Assembly (NCBI GenBank): GCA_964019425.1
Contig: OZ025825.1
Location: 565,001 to 629,000, forward strand
Direction: 5' to 3'
DNA: 64,000 nucleotides
Origin: Flectonema sp. DT1601
Taxonomy: Eukaryota; Euglenozoa; Diplonemea; Diplonemida; Diplonemidae
Of the stretch, positions 1-10,438 are shown piece after piece; positions within the stretch are counted from its first letter, which is position 1; each line of letters starts with the position of its first letter. The position numbers and the translations under genes were made by a program. A model generated the notes under the pieces. It saw only the letters and a list, made by a program, of their open reading frames with translations, ran no database searches and was not told the origin of the DNA.

Positions 1-1866
1 CATGACAAGTCCCCAGTAGTAGTATACTCTGAAGAACACACATTTAAATATGTGGTGGCCACGGCAGAACAAATGAGTAACCTTGTGAAGGATGATAACT
101 CAACAACTGTAGTTTCAAAAGAAGAATTCGCCATCACTCACCTGTATGTCGTTCCAAAACATAAGATCAAAGTCAAGCTACCGAACAAACCGGCGGTACT
201 GAAAACAATGAAGATGAGCGCCAGCTTCTCACAACTGAAGAAAGTCCACAACAAGGCAGAAATAGATAAGATGCTGGAAAGAGTGGGGCCCGGATTACAC
301 GGATTTGCCTATGCGGTTGGACGAAAAGTTCACAAGACGAATACCGTGCGGTACCTGGGTGTACATTATGACGAGAAGTTAACCTTTAAGTCGCAAATTC
401 AAAAGATGATGACAGCTGCTTCCAAGGGTCTAGGCTTGTTGGTTAGACTCACTAGGATAGGCTGCAGAAAGAGGACACTCATCAGTATACTGGTGACGGT
501 GGTGTTAGCAAGGGTGCTTTATGGTGTTGAAAGCTTTGCTTGGATGCTACCAAAAGAGTGCTTCGAACAACTGGAATTACTGGTAAACAGGGCAGTGAGG
601 CTGGTAACTGGATGTCTGCGGAGCACCAAACTACAGAGACTTTACAAAGAAGCCGACACGCCAAGACTGAAGGAACACATCCAGTATAAGATGTGTAGAA
701 CCTATGAACGTTTCAAATTAAGTCCGTTCCTACCGACTCGCAAGCTGACGAGAACAGGGAGTTCAGAATTATTTCAAAAATCAAAATGGGGATGGAATGT
801 CTGGATAGACTATGTCTCTGGTATCCCTGGCCTTGACAATTACCGGAGCATTACCAACCTGGAAGTGAACCCAGAACACTACACTCTCCCTCCATGGGAA
901 AGTACTAGTGCGATGAGATTCACATATTCAAGTAACAAGGAAGAGGCTGAACAGCGAGAAACTGAACTACCAGCCCACGAGATGAAAGTCTACACTGACG
1001 GGTCGATAAGACACAAACCCAACACGTACATGACAGACGCGGCTGCCGCTGTGGTCATGGTTAACGAAAGCAAGATGCGTCTACTTGGATATAAAATACC
1101 AGTAGCGGGTTCCTCTTATAGGACCGAGCAGATTGCAGTAAAACTGGCGTTGGAAAATTTAGTTCAGGTGGCGGAGGATGAACATGAATCTCTAACAACA
1201 ACGACGCACCTGTTGACTGATTCGATGTCAGTCATGCAGGCATTGGAACAAGGGCCATATAAACAAAGGTCCCCAATGAACAAAAAGATCTGGAAGTTGG
1301 CAATGAAACTGGAGAAGAAGGGAATCCAAGTCAACATGCAGTATGTACCGGCACACAGAAACGTGCGGTACAACGAAGTAGCGGACCAACTGGCGAAATT
1401 CGCTGCAGGCCTGAAGGAAGATCCACCTCACGAAGATGTTATTATTAAACAACTGCCGACTCAACTTGACATGGGAACATTGATGACGTTTCACAAGCGG
1501 AGAAAACGGGAGAACTGGATCGGACCGGGAGAGGTAAGACACCCTCCGTACATCGAAGCTCTAACACGACCAGAGGAAGTACTGATGTCACGCTTTAGAG
1601 TGGGACATTGCAGATCTCTGATAATCAAAGGACTGAACGAGCTGTGCTTTTTCTGTAAACTTGGAAAGGCGACAGCACATCATGTATTATTTATATGCGA
1701 ACATTGGTGTATAGAAACCTTGAGAGAAAAATACATCAGTCACATGATGAATGACAAGGGAGAGGAAGCATGCCAACTGGAGGACTGCTACTTACCTGCG
1801 AATCAACAGCAGATGACTGGTTTTGTCACAACCTTAGACAGACTGGCACAACTATTAGGACGGTAG
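1..1866 (+). CDS. LINE ORF2 C-terminal part: RT thumb, RNase H, CCHC knuckle
   Basis: Frame open from base 1 to the TAG ending at 1866. The visible part begins after the RT catalytic core. It contains the RT connection region with the conserved YLGVHYDEKLTF stretch (about 351-387), then an RNase H domain: VYTDGS at about 988-1005, the TEQIAVKLA helix near 1125, LTDSMSVMQAL near 1213 and the PAHRNVRYNEVADQLAK block near 1347-1400. A C-terminal zinc knuckle follows (C-x2-C-x8-H-x4-C, about 1642-1701). RNase H removes template RNA during target-primed reverse transcription. The order EN-RT-RH-CCHC is that of the I/ingi/R1 group of LINEs. No interruption in the visible part. Upstream domains are missing only because the window starts here. 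Confidence 0.93.
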   Translation, partial: HDKSPVVVYSEEHTFKYVVATAEQMSNLVKDDNSTTVVSKEEFAITHLYVVPKHKIKVKLPNKPAVLKTMKMSASFSQLKKVHNKAEIDKMLERVGPGLHGFAYAVGRKVHKTNTVRYLGVHYDEKLTFKSQIQKMMTAASKGLGLLVRLTRIGCRKRTLISILVTVVLARVLYGVESFAWMLPKECFEQLELLVNRAVRLVTGCLRSTKLQRLYKEADTPRLKEHIQYKMCRTYERFKLSPFLPTRKLTRTGSSELFQKSKWGWNVWIDYVSGIPGLDNYRSITNLEVNPEHYTLPPWESTSAMRFTYSSNKEEAEQRETELPAHEMKVYTDGSIRHKPNTYMTDAAAAVVMVNESKMRLLGYKIPVAGSSYRTEQIAVKLALENLVQVAEDEHESLTTTTHLLTDSMSVMQALEQGPYKQRSPMNKKIWKLAMKLEKKGIQVNMQYVPAHRNVRYNEVADQLAKFAAGLKEDPPHEDVIIKQLPTQLDMGTLMTFHKRRKRENWIGPGEVRHPPYIEALTRPEEVLMSRFRVGHCRSLIIKGLNELCFFCKLGKATAHHVLFICEHWCIETLREKYISHMMNDKGEEACQLEDCYLPANQQQMTGFVTTLDRLAQLLGR

Positions 1867-2066
1867 TATTATTAAAACATCGACATTTCGAATATCAACA
1901 TTGAAGGCATCATTGCAACACATCTGAAGTCGTCCAAGTGGACAATTTATTCTGTAGTATTAGTTTTAAGTTATCAAAACAAAGAAAGGAGATACGAAGC
2001 CTACGGGATTCCCACCCAACCCCCAAAACAAAGAAAGTAAGAAAGAAAGAAAGAAAAAGAACAACC

Positions 2067-2105
2067 GCGCCTAACAGCGCAATCAGCATCACAGACTCAC
2101 GGGTC
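2067..2105 (+). other. Paired hairpins near the LINE-alpha 3' end
   Basis: Two small stem-loops precede the A-tail: GCGC-CTAACA-GCGC (2067-2080) and GACT-CACG-GGTC (2094-2105, one G-T pair). The first is unchanged in copies A, B, E and I1-I4; K has single-base changes. The second occupies the same place in every subfamily but differs in sequence. Inferred role: recognition of the RNA 3' end by the element's own RT, as shown for other LINEs with structured 3' ends. Confidence 0.55.
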
Positions 2106-2134
2106 GTGGTGCACTCAAAAAAAAAAAAAAAAAA

Positions 2135-5100
2135 GAGGGTGGGGTAGCGACCATCAGCCACTCAAAATAATCATCGAAGAAATAAAGACTCAAAAGCAAC
2201 ATCAGAAAACTTACAATTGGAAATGGAAATGGCACTGTGCCGACTGGGAATACTACAGAAGAATATTGCAAGCTGCAGCACCCAAGCTGGAACATATAAA
2301 AACAGTCCAAAAACTGAGAGCAAGAATAAACAATGAAATATTAAAGGCAGCGGGAAGGGCCATACCAGGATATAACAAAGAAGTAGGAGGTGCCTTCACA
2401 GTGAGGGACCCTGAACTTGAGGAGTTAATGACTGAGACGGATCCGGATAAAACAACTACGGATGCTATAGCAGAAGGAATCCGAAAGGTAAAACAGAACA
2501 TTATCGAATGTGATATGTCGGGAAAAGATTATCGGTGGGCCTTTCGGAAAGTCAAACAGCTAGAAGGTAGAACGATCGATCATACGATCAGTAACATAAC
2601 ACACAAAGGGAGGGAATTAACTGATTCACAGGAAATAGCAAATGCTTTTACTGAAACGTACGCAAACCAATTCCCGAAAGATGGGGAAATGGAGACAATT
2701 TCGGAACGACCGGATGAAAATGATGAGGAATTTGGGATGTCGGAACTGGTGAGACAGCTCACAAAAACGAAGGAAAAGAAAGCACCGGGACCCGACAAGA
2801 TCTGGAATTCTATGATCAAACAACTGCCGGAAGCCTTTCTCAAACAACTGTTGCGACTGTTTAACCTGTCATGGCAACGATCAGCTGTACCAAGGTGCTG
2901 GAAAAGCGGTATGGTCATACCCATATTAAAACCAGATAAGGACAAAAAGCAAGTTCTTTCTTATAGACCGATAACACTCACCTCTTCTATTGCGAAGCTC
3001 TTTGAGAGGATGATCGTTGAACGCATGCATCATTTATTAAATAAGACGATGAACCCAAGACAGGCGGCCTACAAACGCGGACGAGATGCTACAGAAAACC
3101 TATGCATCGTAACTGACCGGCTTCTCAGTGCTAGGGACAGGGGAAAGGAAGCAATACTAATCACCTTTGATCTACAAAAGGCATTTGACGCGGTACAGCC
3201 AAAAACTCTTATGGACAAGATGATGACCGCAGGGTTACCAACAAGGTATCTGAGGTGGGTACAAAACTATCTGACCGGAAGAAAAATCACAACGAGGGTG
3301 AACGGAACAAAAGGTAATTTCCAAAACATACAAGTGGGTGTACCACAAGGAAGCGTGCTGGGCCCCCAGCTCTTTTCGATATTTATAAACGATTTAATAG
3401 AGAAACTGGAGAAGTTTGAGCCAACCGTCTTTGCTGACGATGTTGGGATAGTTATCGCATCTGATACCATCAACCGTCTGGAGGATCGAGTCAATGAAGC
3501 GGTACGAATCTTTGAGGAATGGGCATTAGACTCCCAAATAAAAATTAATAAGAACCCTGGCAAAACTGAATACATTCATGTGAAGCCGAACAGAACGCAG
3601 GACAAGTCCCCAGTTGTGGTGTACTCTGAAGAGCATACTTTTAAATATGTTGTGGCCACAGCAGAACAGATAAGAAACCTTGTGAAAGACGATGGCACAA
3701 CAACAGTAGAAAAGAAGGAAGACTATGCTGTCACTCACTTGTACGTGGTGCCGCCACATAGAATAAAGACAAAGCTGCCGAACAAACCAACAGTAATAAA
3801 AACACTAAAGATGAATGCTCAGCGCTTCCCCCAACTAAAGAAAGTTCACAATCGGGGGGAAATAGATAAGATGTTGGAAACAGTGGGGCCAGGACTTCAC
3901 GGATTCGCACTTGCAACTGGACGGAAAGTACATAAGACGAAAGTTGTAAGATACCTGGGAGTACACTATGACGAGAACCTGACATTTGAGTCACAGATGG
4001 GGAAAATGATGATAGCTGCATCCAGAGGTCTTGGCTTACTGACTAGACTTACCCGGATAGGCTGTAGGAAGAGAACGCTGATTAGCATCCTAGTGACGGT
4101 GGTCCTAGCAAGGATCCTTTATGGTGTTGAGAGCTTTGCTTGGGTACTAACAAGCAACTTTCTCCAGCAACTGGAATTAATTATAAACAGAACAGTGAGG
4201 CTGGTCACTGGATGCCTGCGGAGCACAGAATTAACAAGACTGTACGAAGAGGCAGACACTCCACGACTAAAGGAACACATCCAATACAAGATGTGCAGAA
4301 CATATGAACGATTCAAGCTCAGTCCACACCTACCAGCACATGAACTGACAAAAACAAAAAGAATGGAAGAGAACCCACCAAAAACGATATGGGGATGGAC
4401 TGTCTGGAATTACTATGTATCTGGGATCCCTGGTCTTGACATAAACAGAAGTATCATAAGCCAAGAAGTAAATCCGGAGCACTACACGCTACCACCGTGG
4501 AAAGAAACTAATGCGATGAAGTTCACTTACCCAGGTGACAAAGACGAGGCGAAACGGAGTGAAGCAGACTTACCTGCTCAAGACACGAGAGTTTACACGG
4601 ATGGGTCGATAAGACACAAGTCTAAGACCTACATGACGAATGCAGCTGCTGCTGTGGTTATAGTAGACAAAGGCAAGACGTGTCTACTTGGATACAAAAT
4701 ACCGGTGGCGGGTTCCTCCTACAGGACTGAACAGATCGCTGTAAAATTGGCGATGGAGAATCTTGTTCAAGCAGCGAAGGAGGAACAAGAATGTCCAACA
4801 GCAACGACGCACCTGTTGACTGATTCGATGTCAGTTATGCAGGCATTGGAACAAGGACCATACAAACAAAGGTCCCCAATGAATAAAGACATCTGGAAGT
4901 TAGCTATGAAGCTAGAGAGGAAGGGTGTTCAAATTAACGTACAGTATGTGCCAGCGCACAGAAATGTACGATACAATGAAGTAGCAGACCAGCTTGCGAA
5001 GTATGCAGCAGGCCTGAAGGATGATCCACCTTATAAGGATGTAATTATTAAACAACTACCCGCTCAACTTGATATGGGAACGATGATGACCTTCCACAAG

Positions 5101-5761
5101 CGGAGAAAACGGGAGAACTGGTTAGGGCCAGGAGAGGTAAGGCACCCTCCATACATTGATGAGCTCACCAGACCGGAAGAAGTGATCATGTCACGCTTTA
5201 GAGTGGGACACTGCAGATCCTTGAAACTCAAGGGACAAAATGAGAAATGCATCTTCTGCAAAGATGCAAGGGCAACACCACATCATGTGGCCTTATTATG
5301 TGAACACTGGTGCGTGGAATTCTTAAGAGACAAGTACATCGATCCTATGATAAACGAAAAAGGAGAAGAACCATGTTCTCTAGAAGACTGTTACTTACCG
5401 AATAACCAACGAAGGATGTTAAACTTTGTCACTGCCTTGGACGAACTAGCAGTACTAACAGGAAGGTAATCTTATAATCGACAAATGTCAAGATCAAGAC
5501 CGCAGCCTACAAGACTAGGAAGTACCGATGGCAATTTAGCAACACATCCGAAGACGTCCAAGTGGACAATTTACTCTGTAGTATTAGTTTTAAGTTATCA
5601 AAACAAAGAAAGGAGATACGAAGCCTACGGGATCCCCACCCCCAACCCCCAAAACAAAGAAAGTAAGAAAGAAAGAAAGAAAAAGAGCAGCCGCGCCTAA
5701 CAGCGCAATCATCATCACAGACTCACGAGTCGTGGTGCACACAAAAAAAAAAAAAAAAAAA
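2135..5761 (+). mobile_element. LINE-alpha copy B (diverged subfamily), 5'-truncated
   Basis: Begins inside the endonuclease coding region directly after A's A-tail and ends in a 19-nt A-tail at 5743-5761. The encoded protein is clearly related to A/E but differs at many residues, so B is an older or separate subfamily. Its 3'UTR keeps the same block (GATACGAAGCCTACGGGAT) and the GCGC hairpin. Confidence 0.92.
2137..5469 (+). CDS. LINE ORF2, truncated: end of EN, RT, RNase H, CCHC
   Basis: One uninterrupted frame from the truncation point to the stop at 5469; the first ATG is at 2266, but the homologous frame already starts at 2137 with the GWGSDHQPL endonuclease motif (the SDH catalytic histidine block). 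RT motifs follow: APGPDKIW (about 2790), SYRPITLTSS (about 2959), DLQKAFDAVQ (about 3170), GVPQGSVLGPQLFSIFINDL (about 3337-3396) and FADDVG (about 3430, the catalytic aspartates). RNase H has VYTDGS near 4590, LTDSMSV near 4815 and PAHRNVRYNEVADQLAK near 4950. A CCHC knuckle lies at about 5248-5307. RT and RNase H look intact; only the endonuclease N-terminus is gone, so this copy could not nick DNA on its own. Confidence 0.93.
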   Translation, partial: GWGSDHQPLKIIIEEIKTQKQHQKTYNWKWKWHCADWEYYRRILQAAAPKLEHIKTVQKLRARINNEILKAAGRAIPGYNKEVGGAFTVRDPELEELMTETDPDKTTTDAIAEGIRKVKQNIIECDMSGKDYRWAFRKVKQLEGRTIDHTISNITHKGRELTDSQEIANAFTETYANQFPKDGEMETISERPDENDEEFGMSELVRQLTKTKEKKAPGPDKIWNSMIKQLPEAFLKQLLRLFNLSWQRSAVPRCWKSGMVIPILKPDKDKKQVLSYRPITLTSSIAKLFERMIVERMHHLLNKTMNPRQAAYKRGRDATENLCIVTDRLLSARDRGKEAILITFDLQKAFDAVQPKTLMDKMMTAGLPTRYLRWVQNYLTGRKITTRVNGTKGNFQNIQVGVPQGSVLGPQLFSIFINDLIEKLEKFEPTVFADDVGIVIASDTINRLEDRVNEAVRIFEEWALDSQIKINKNPGKTEYIHVKPNRTQDKSPVVVYSEEHTFKYVVATAEQIRNLVKDDGTTTVEKKEDYAVTHLYVVPPHRIKTKLPNKPTVIKTLKMNAQRFPQLKKVHNRGEIDKMLETVGPGLHGFALATGRKVHKTKVVRYLGVHYDENLTFESQMGKMMIAASRGLGLLTRLTRIGCRKRTLISILVTVVLARILYGVESFAWVLTSNFLQQLELIINRTVRLVTGCLRSTELTRLYEEADTPRLKEHIQYKMCRTYERFKLSPHLPAHELTKTKRMEENPPKTIWGWTVWNYYVSGIPGLDINRSIISQEVNPEHYTLPPWKETNAMKFTYPGDKDEAKRSEADLPAQDTRVYTDGSIRHKSKTYMTNAAAAVVIVDKGKTCLLGYKIPVAGSSYRTEQIAVKLAMENLVQAAKEEQECPTATTHLLTDSMSVMQALEQGPYKQRSPMNKDIWKLAMKLERKGVQINVQYVPAHRNVRYNEVADQLAKYAAGLKDDPPYKDVIIKQLPAQLDMGTMMTFHKRRKRENWLGPGEVRHPPYIDELTRPEEVIMSRFRVGHCRSLKLKGQNEKCIFCKDARATPHHVALLCEHWCVEFLRDKYIDPMINEKGEEPCSLEDCYLPNNQRRMLNFVTALDELAVLTGR

Positions 5762-5762
5762 T

Positions 5763-6374
5763 GAAAAATGGCCATCGATACATTTCAAAACGAACAATTA
5801 TTTGGAAGCAAAGTACACCGCCCAGTCTGCGAAAGGATGTGGTGACTTTTACCTTGCAAGGTTTAAAACATGTTTCGGACTCAGGGCTCACCCTTCTGCT
5901 CAGAGTGACATTCGATTCCGACTTGGTAACAAGGTGCAACCGCCTCTTCCAGCAGGTGAAAGGTATCAAGTTGAAGCCAGAGGACTTCTTAGATACTCGA
6001 GGGATCAGATCTCGGAAATTTTGCAACTGGACTGGAAGCACACTGCTGTGAGCTCGTTTGTTAAAGGGAACAGCAGGATGCTCATCGTACACTCGGTTTA
6101 CAAAGCGCCTACCTACGTTGCGATGGGTGATGATAAATACTTGGTCATCAGATGCCTGACGAAGAAAACCAAAGCCAAAACGGTCAAAGCTAATGGACCA
6201 ACTTTCTTCCCAACATCTGCCAACCAGACTACTCAGAAAGCTCCTGCCCCTACAGCTGGACTGTCTGTGGATGAGCAAATTATGATGCAGCTAGACAGCT
6301 TCGAAGGTGACCCGAATGGTAACTTATCAGGCATGTCAAACATCGATTGGTGTGACGAGGATGAGATGAACTGA
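5763..6374 (+). CDS. LINE C ORF1, 5'-truncated
   Basis: Open frame from the truncation point to UGA at 6372-6374, with an internal ATG at 5802. I do not recognise a domain. The first 130 residues are mixed alpha/beta-like with aromatic and basic residues; the tail is basic (KKTKAKTVKAN) and then acidic, ending WCDEDEMN. By position this is the nucleic-acid-binding ORF1 protein of the LINE. It shows no clear similarity to ORF1b of copy D, although the two ORF2 proteins are close relatives, so ORF1 has been exchanged or diverges very fast. It is in the same frame as the downstream ORF2, with only the UGA between them. Confidence 0.7.
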   Translation, partial: EKWPSIHFKTNNYLEAKYTAQSAKGCGDFYLARFKTCFGLRAHPSAQSDIRFRLGNKVQPPLPAGERYQVEARGLLRYSRDQISEILQLDWKHTAVSSFVKGNSRMLIVHSVYKAPTYVAMGDDKYLVIRCLTKKTKAKTVKANGPTFFPTSANQTTQKAPAPTAGLSVDEQIMMQLDSFEGDPNGNLSGMSNIDWCDEDEMN

Positions 6375-6378
6375 CTAG
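6372..6378 (+). promoter_or_regulatory. Candidate stop-codon readthrough site, UGA CUAG
   Basis: ORF1 ends AAC UGA CUA GAA and the same frame continues without another stop through 17 codons into the 2A peptide and endonuclease. UGA CUA(G) is one of the best-documented leaky stop contexts in plant and animal viruses and in several animal mRNAs. A small GACA-CGT-TGTC hairpin lies a few bases downstream. Readthrough is inferred, not shown. Confidence 0.6.
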
Positions 6379-9300
6379 AAAGACACGTTGTCGAAACCAA
6401 AAGAGACCTCCTCATCTCTGCTGGTGATGTTGAAACTAATCCGGGCCCTTCTTCTAAATTGGATGTTATCAGTTGGAACTGTAGGACAATTTCAAATAAG
6501 GAAGAGTTTCTTTGTCACATATTGGGTAAATTCTCTCCAGATGTCTTATGTCTTCAAGAGACTTCATGTAGTAAACCTCTATCTCACTGGAATTACATTT
6601 GTTACAGAAGAGATAGGCCTGGTAGGGGTGGTGGTCTCATCACACTAGTCAAAAGAGGCCTTTCACACACCTGTTTTAAGACTTACGTCCCTTCGATGAG
6701 AGGTGTTGTTGAATCTTTGGGTATTTGTATTAATGATGATGTCAATGTTATAAATATTTACTCTCCGCCAAGTTCAAGGATCGACTTCGATCGGTACTCC
6801 CTTGATCAGGGCAAGAAATCAATCATAGCTGGTGACTTCAATGCACATCACAGGTATTGGTCAAAGAAAACTGATATCAAGGGATGTGATCTCCTCAACT
6901 GGACTGATAAGGAAGACCTTCTGATTGCGAATACTCCTGGTTTAGCTTCCTTACCAAGACATGGAACTACACCTGATGTCATTCTCCATCACGAAGAATT
7001 ACAACTCCTGCAGTTCGAACTAATTGATGATGGTGTTAAGCATGGATCTGATCATTCACCGCTGTACGCTACCTTTGATACATTCACATCACTTGAACCG
7101 TCCGACAACCACGCTTCAAAAAAGTCAGTGTGGGACTTCAATACAGCAAGTTGGTATTCATTTCGTCATAATCTTGATTACAGACTGAGCAAGGCGAGTT
7201 CTTCCGGTGACGTTGGGACTAGAGCTCGGACGTTTAACCACATCCTGCTGGCGTCTGCAAGGAACAACATTAGAAGGAGACTGAGGATAAAGGGAAGAGG
7301 AGGAGATTGCGGAATGCCTCTGCCCCTGAGACCAAGCAAGCCAAAGGCAAGTTTATTTCCGAAAGGCTCTCAAAGGGTGAAGGCTTCGCCTTTGCATTCA
7401 AGAAAATTAAAGACCTTGAAGCTGATAGGGGGCAGGATATTTGTATTACTGAGTTCGATGAGAAACAGCTGCCCGAAAAGTTCCTAGACCAATATGTCAA
7501 GACTTCAAATAGACCGAAGTTGAAATCACCGTTTGTTAAACCCAGCGACTACAAAGATGTGTGTAGGCCTGTAGTAATGTCTGAACTGGAATTTGCACTG
7601 AAAAAAATTAAGTCAGGCAAGGCTCCTGGTCCGGATGGGATTCATGGAACGATGATTAAGAATTTATCCCCGCTGGGCAAGGTACACCTTCTGTCTCTAG
7701 TTAACGACTCCTGGTTGTCGACCGAAGTGCCGAAGATCTGGAAGGAAGGCTTGATCAAGCCTGTTCACAAACTTGGCAAACCAAAAGAAAAGGTGGCAAG
7801 CTATAGACCAATTACGCTGACTTCAGTAGTTGGTAAGGTTCTAGAACGAATTATTTATGACAGATTGATGTTTTGGCTCACCCAGAACAAAGTTCTGTCT
7901 TCGATCCAAGCTGGCTTTAGAAGAGGAAGGAACACATGTGAACAGATTTCCCTACTTGTGAATGCACTACATGAGGCCGATGCAACCCAGAAGAGTTCTA
8001 TATTACTGTCATTCGATTTCACGGAAGCTTTTGACAGAATAAATCACACCAAACTCCTTGCAAAAATGAAAGCTATGGGCATTCCCTCCCCGTTCATTGG
8101 GTGGATAGCCAACTTCCTTTCAGGAAGACGCACAAGGGTGGAAGCTAACGGAAACTTTAGTTCATACAAAACGGTCTCAATGGGTGTTCCTCAAGGTTCA
8201 ATCGTGGGTCCGCTTCTTTACCTGATCTATGTGGATGACCTTGCAAAGACTTTGGAGAAAACTGGTTCTATCTCGGCTCTTTATGCCGATGACACTGCTT
8301 GTGTCATATCGGATAGGGACCTATCAAGTACGAATAAGAAGGCTCAATGGATACTGGGACTCGTTGATACTTGGTGTAGGGACAACGACATGGCCTTGTC
8401 TGTTTCAAAAACGTGCGGGATGCCGGTGGGATGTCCGAAGAATGTGTACTTGAGACTGGGCTTCCCCAGGACGGTGAAAGACAATTTCTATCTGGTGAAC
8501 AGGGATGATTTGAGGAAGATGTTGCAACCAAATGACTCTAAGAGGCCAATATTAAGAAGTGGCGAAACAATTCTAAAGATCGATGACACTGAAGTCCTTA
8601 GCACTGATGATTTAATGAGGGTCATACCCGCTGGCCCGCAACGGACTCGGGTAAGATTACTAACATCGGTTCTCTTGCCGATGGTGGACAGCGTAAAGTA
8701 CCTTGGAGTCCACATCGATGATGATCTCAAGTACGATACGCAAGTTGATAAAGTACTGAACGAATCTAGGAAGGGACTGGCTCTACTGAGGAAGCTCGAA
8801 CCTTATAACCTCGATTTTAAGTCATTACAGATGGTAAAGAACCTCTACATCCTCTCAAGGGTATCCTACGGTCTGGAAAGCTTCGGCCCATTCCTAACTG
8901 ATGAACAACTTGGGCCAATCGATCTCAGTCTGAGGAAAGTCGCGAGGAGGATCACGGGTTGCAGTGACTTTACACGCTCCTTGCCGCTGTTGTGGGAAGC
9001 GGATATGCTGCCAATGCGCCTTCTGATTGAAAAACAAGCAAGGACTGCCCTCTTCAGGTACAGATCTCTGAAGTGGGTCCCCTCAACTCGTTCAATTGCT
9101 AGTGGTCTATGGAGTTTAAAACTACCGCCTGAGGATCGACAGATCTCAATTCAAGATATAGTACAACCTGACAGTATTGAACCGTGGGCAGATGTACCGA
9201 ACCTCTCGATATCGTGTGGCTACGGACACTCCAAAACTGTCGATGCTGCAGCTGATAAACTAAAGTTTGATGAATACTGCAGCGAACTCAGACCCTCTGA

Positions 9301-10204
9301 CTCCACGATATATACTGATGGATCTCATGACCCTAAGAACTACACTGCTGGTGCAGCGGCCGTGCAGGTCTTACCGGTAGAGTGTACCAGGGCATCCAGA
9401 CCTGTGGCCACCGAAAGTAGTTACAAGTCTGAACAGATAGCTCTGAAATTATTGGTTTATGAAATTGGCAAGATAAACTCGCCGTTTGGATCTACCTGCG
9501 GGATCACAAGGATATTTAGTGACTCGAAGTCGAATTTAGATGAACTGAAGGGAGGTATTGTGGCTCAAAGGAAGGTGAATTCGCTGTCGATACTGAACAA
9601 AATCAAACAACTGGGGACCTTTGTCCATCTTCAATTCATCCCATCGCATGTAGGGATTGATCCTCACGACAAGGCTGATAAACTGGCTAAGGCAGCTTCT
9701 AAAGATTTGGATGGGAAGCTAGTTAATTCAAAAATGGACTTCTTTGCACACAAGTCGAGGGTTGCACGCGAAACCGGTAGGAAGCTATTTGGCAGGATGC
9801 TTGAAGGTGCTGAGACTGCGAGGCCCCCTGTCAAGCGTGTCATGCTGAGACAATACCTGGATGCCACCAGGGGTTACAAGGCTGCTCGTTACCCCTCCAA
9901 CATGCTGAGGTCATCAGAAATTAGAATAGCTAGATTCAGGACTGGATCTCATCACTTACTTAGAATTAAAGAAGTTCCTCGGATGTGTCTCTTTTGTCAA
10001 AGAACGGAGTCTTCACCACGTCATCTGATACTGGAATGCACTGCTGCGGCGCTGATGTACATTCGAAAAGGAACTATTGGTGAAATTATTGAGGAAGCAA
10101 GAATCTCGAAGACTGCCTTGAGTCTTCCGTTCATGTTTGCTACACGTAACTTGCATGCCCTTGCCGGATTCATATGGAACATGGAGCAATGGGTTCAAAC
10201 CTGA
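6375..10204 (+). pseudogene. LINE C ORF2: 2A, endonuclease, RT, RNase H, CCHC (one frameshift)
   Basis: Starts in frame with ORF1 after the UGA. Endonuclease (APE type): SWNCRT at about 6470, LQETS near 6553, GDFNAHH near 6832 and GSDHSPL near 7048. A single frameshift near 7300, recognised by comparison with copy D, moves the rest into another frame that stays open to 10204. RT: APGPDGIHG (7622), SYRPITLTS (7800), FDFTEAFDRI (8013), MGVPQGSIVGPLLYLIYVDDL (8180-8240) and YADD (8284). RNase H: YTDGSHD near 9312, FSDSKSNLDEL near 9519, PSHVGIDPHDKADKLAK near 9640. CCHC knuckle CLFC...H...C near 9987-10030. Apart from the frameshift and the 5' truncation of ORF1 it looks whole and fairly young. 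Confidence 0.9.
6423..6449 (+). other. 2A ribosome-skipping peptide GDVETNPGP
   Basis: The encoded motif GDVETNPGP matches the 2A consensus D-V/I-E-x-N-P-G-P. 2A sequences stop peptide-bond formation between the last G and P. Here it lies between the ORF1 stop and the endonuclease start (KLDVISWNCR), so it would release ORF2 with an N-terminal proline. 2A peptides at this position are known from some trypanosome and animal LINEs. Confidence 0.85.
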
Positions 10205-10331
10205 CAGCACTCAGCTGTAGTTAAACAAGTCAATACTATTATCTTTTAGTATACATCTTCTCCATTCTTTCTCCTTATCTCCTAATTCTATGAGGACAAC
10301 CGTAGGGCCCTTTCGGCTCGCAGGTGACCCA

Positions 10332-10438
10332 GTGGTCTTTGGCCACCGTCTTTACGTTGATCTCTCGCTTTGCAAGCACAGTGTCAGGAGCTGCCGATCC
10401 GTGGAGGTCCTCTAACGGACTCCTGACAGTTGCACGCG
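10332..10438 (+). other. 3'UTR hairpins of LINE C
   Basis: First stem GTGGTC-TTT-GGCCAC at 10332-10346 (6 bp, one G-T pair). Second stem TGTCAGGAG / CTCCTGACA at 10382-10390 and 10430-10438 (9 bp, perfect) around a 39-nt loop. The first has an equivalent in the minus-strand relative M (23061-23075), where it is a perfect 6-bp stem. Probable RNA element for RT recognition, by analogy with LINEs having stem-loop 3' ends. Confidence 0.55.

Larger units (their letters stand above)
1..2134 (+). mobile_element. LINE-alpha copy A, 3' half, cut by the window edge
   Basis: Non-LTR retrotransposon fragment: the end of ORF2, a 3'UTR of about 250 bp, then an 18-nt A-tail at 2117-2134. Positions 1-2134 match 20761-22893 of copy E almost base for base, with only scattered substitutions, so A and E are recent siblings. 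The next element (B) starts directly after the tail. The left boundary lies outside the window. Confidence 0.93.
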
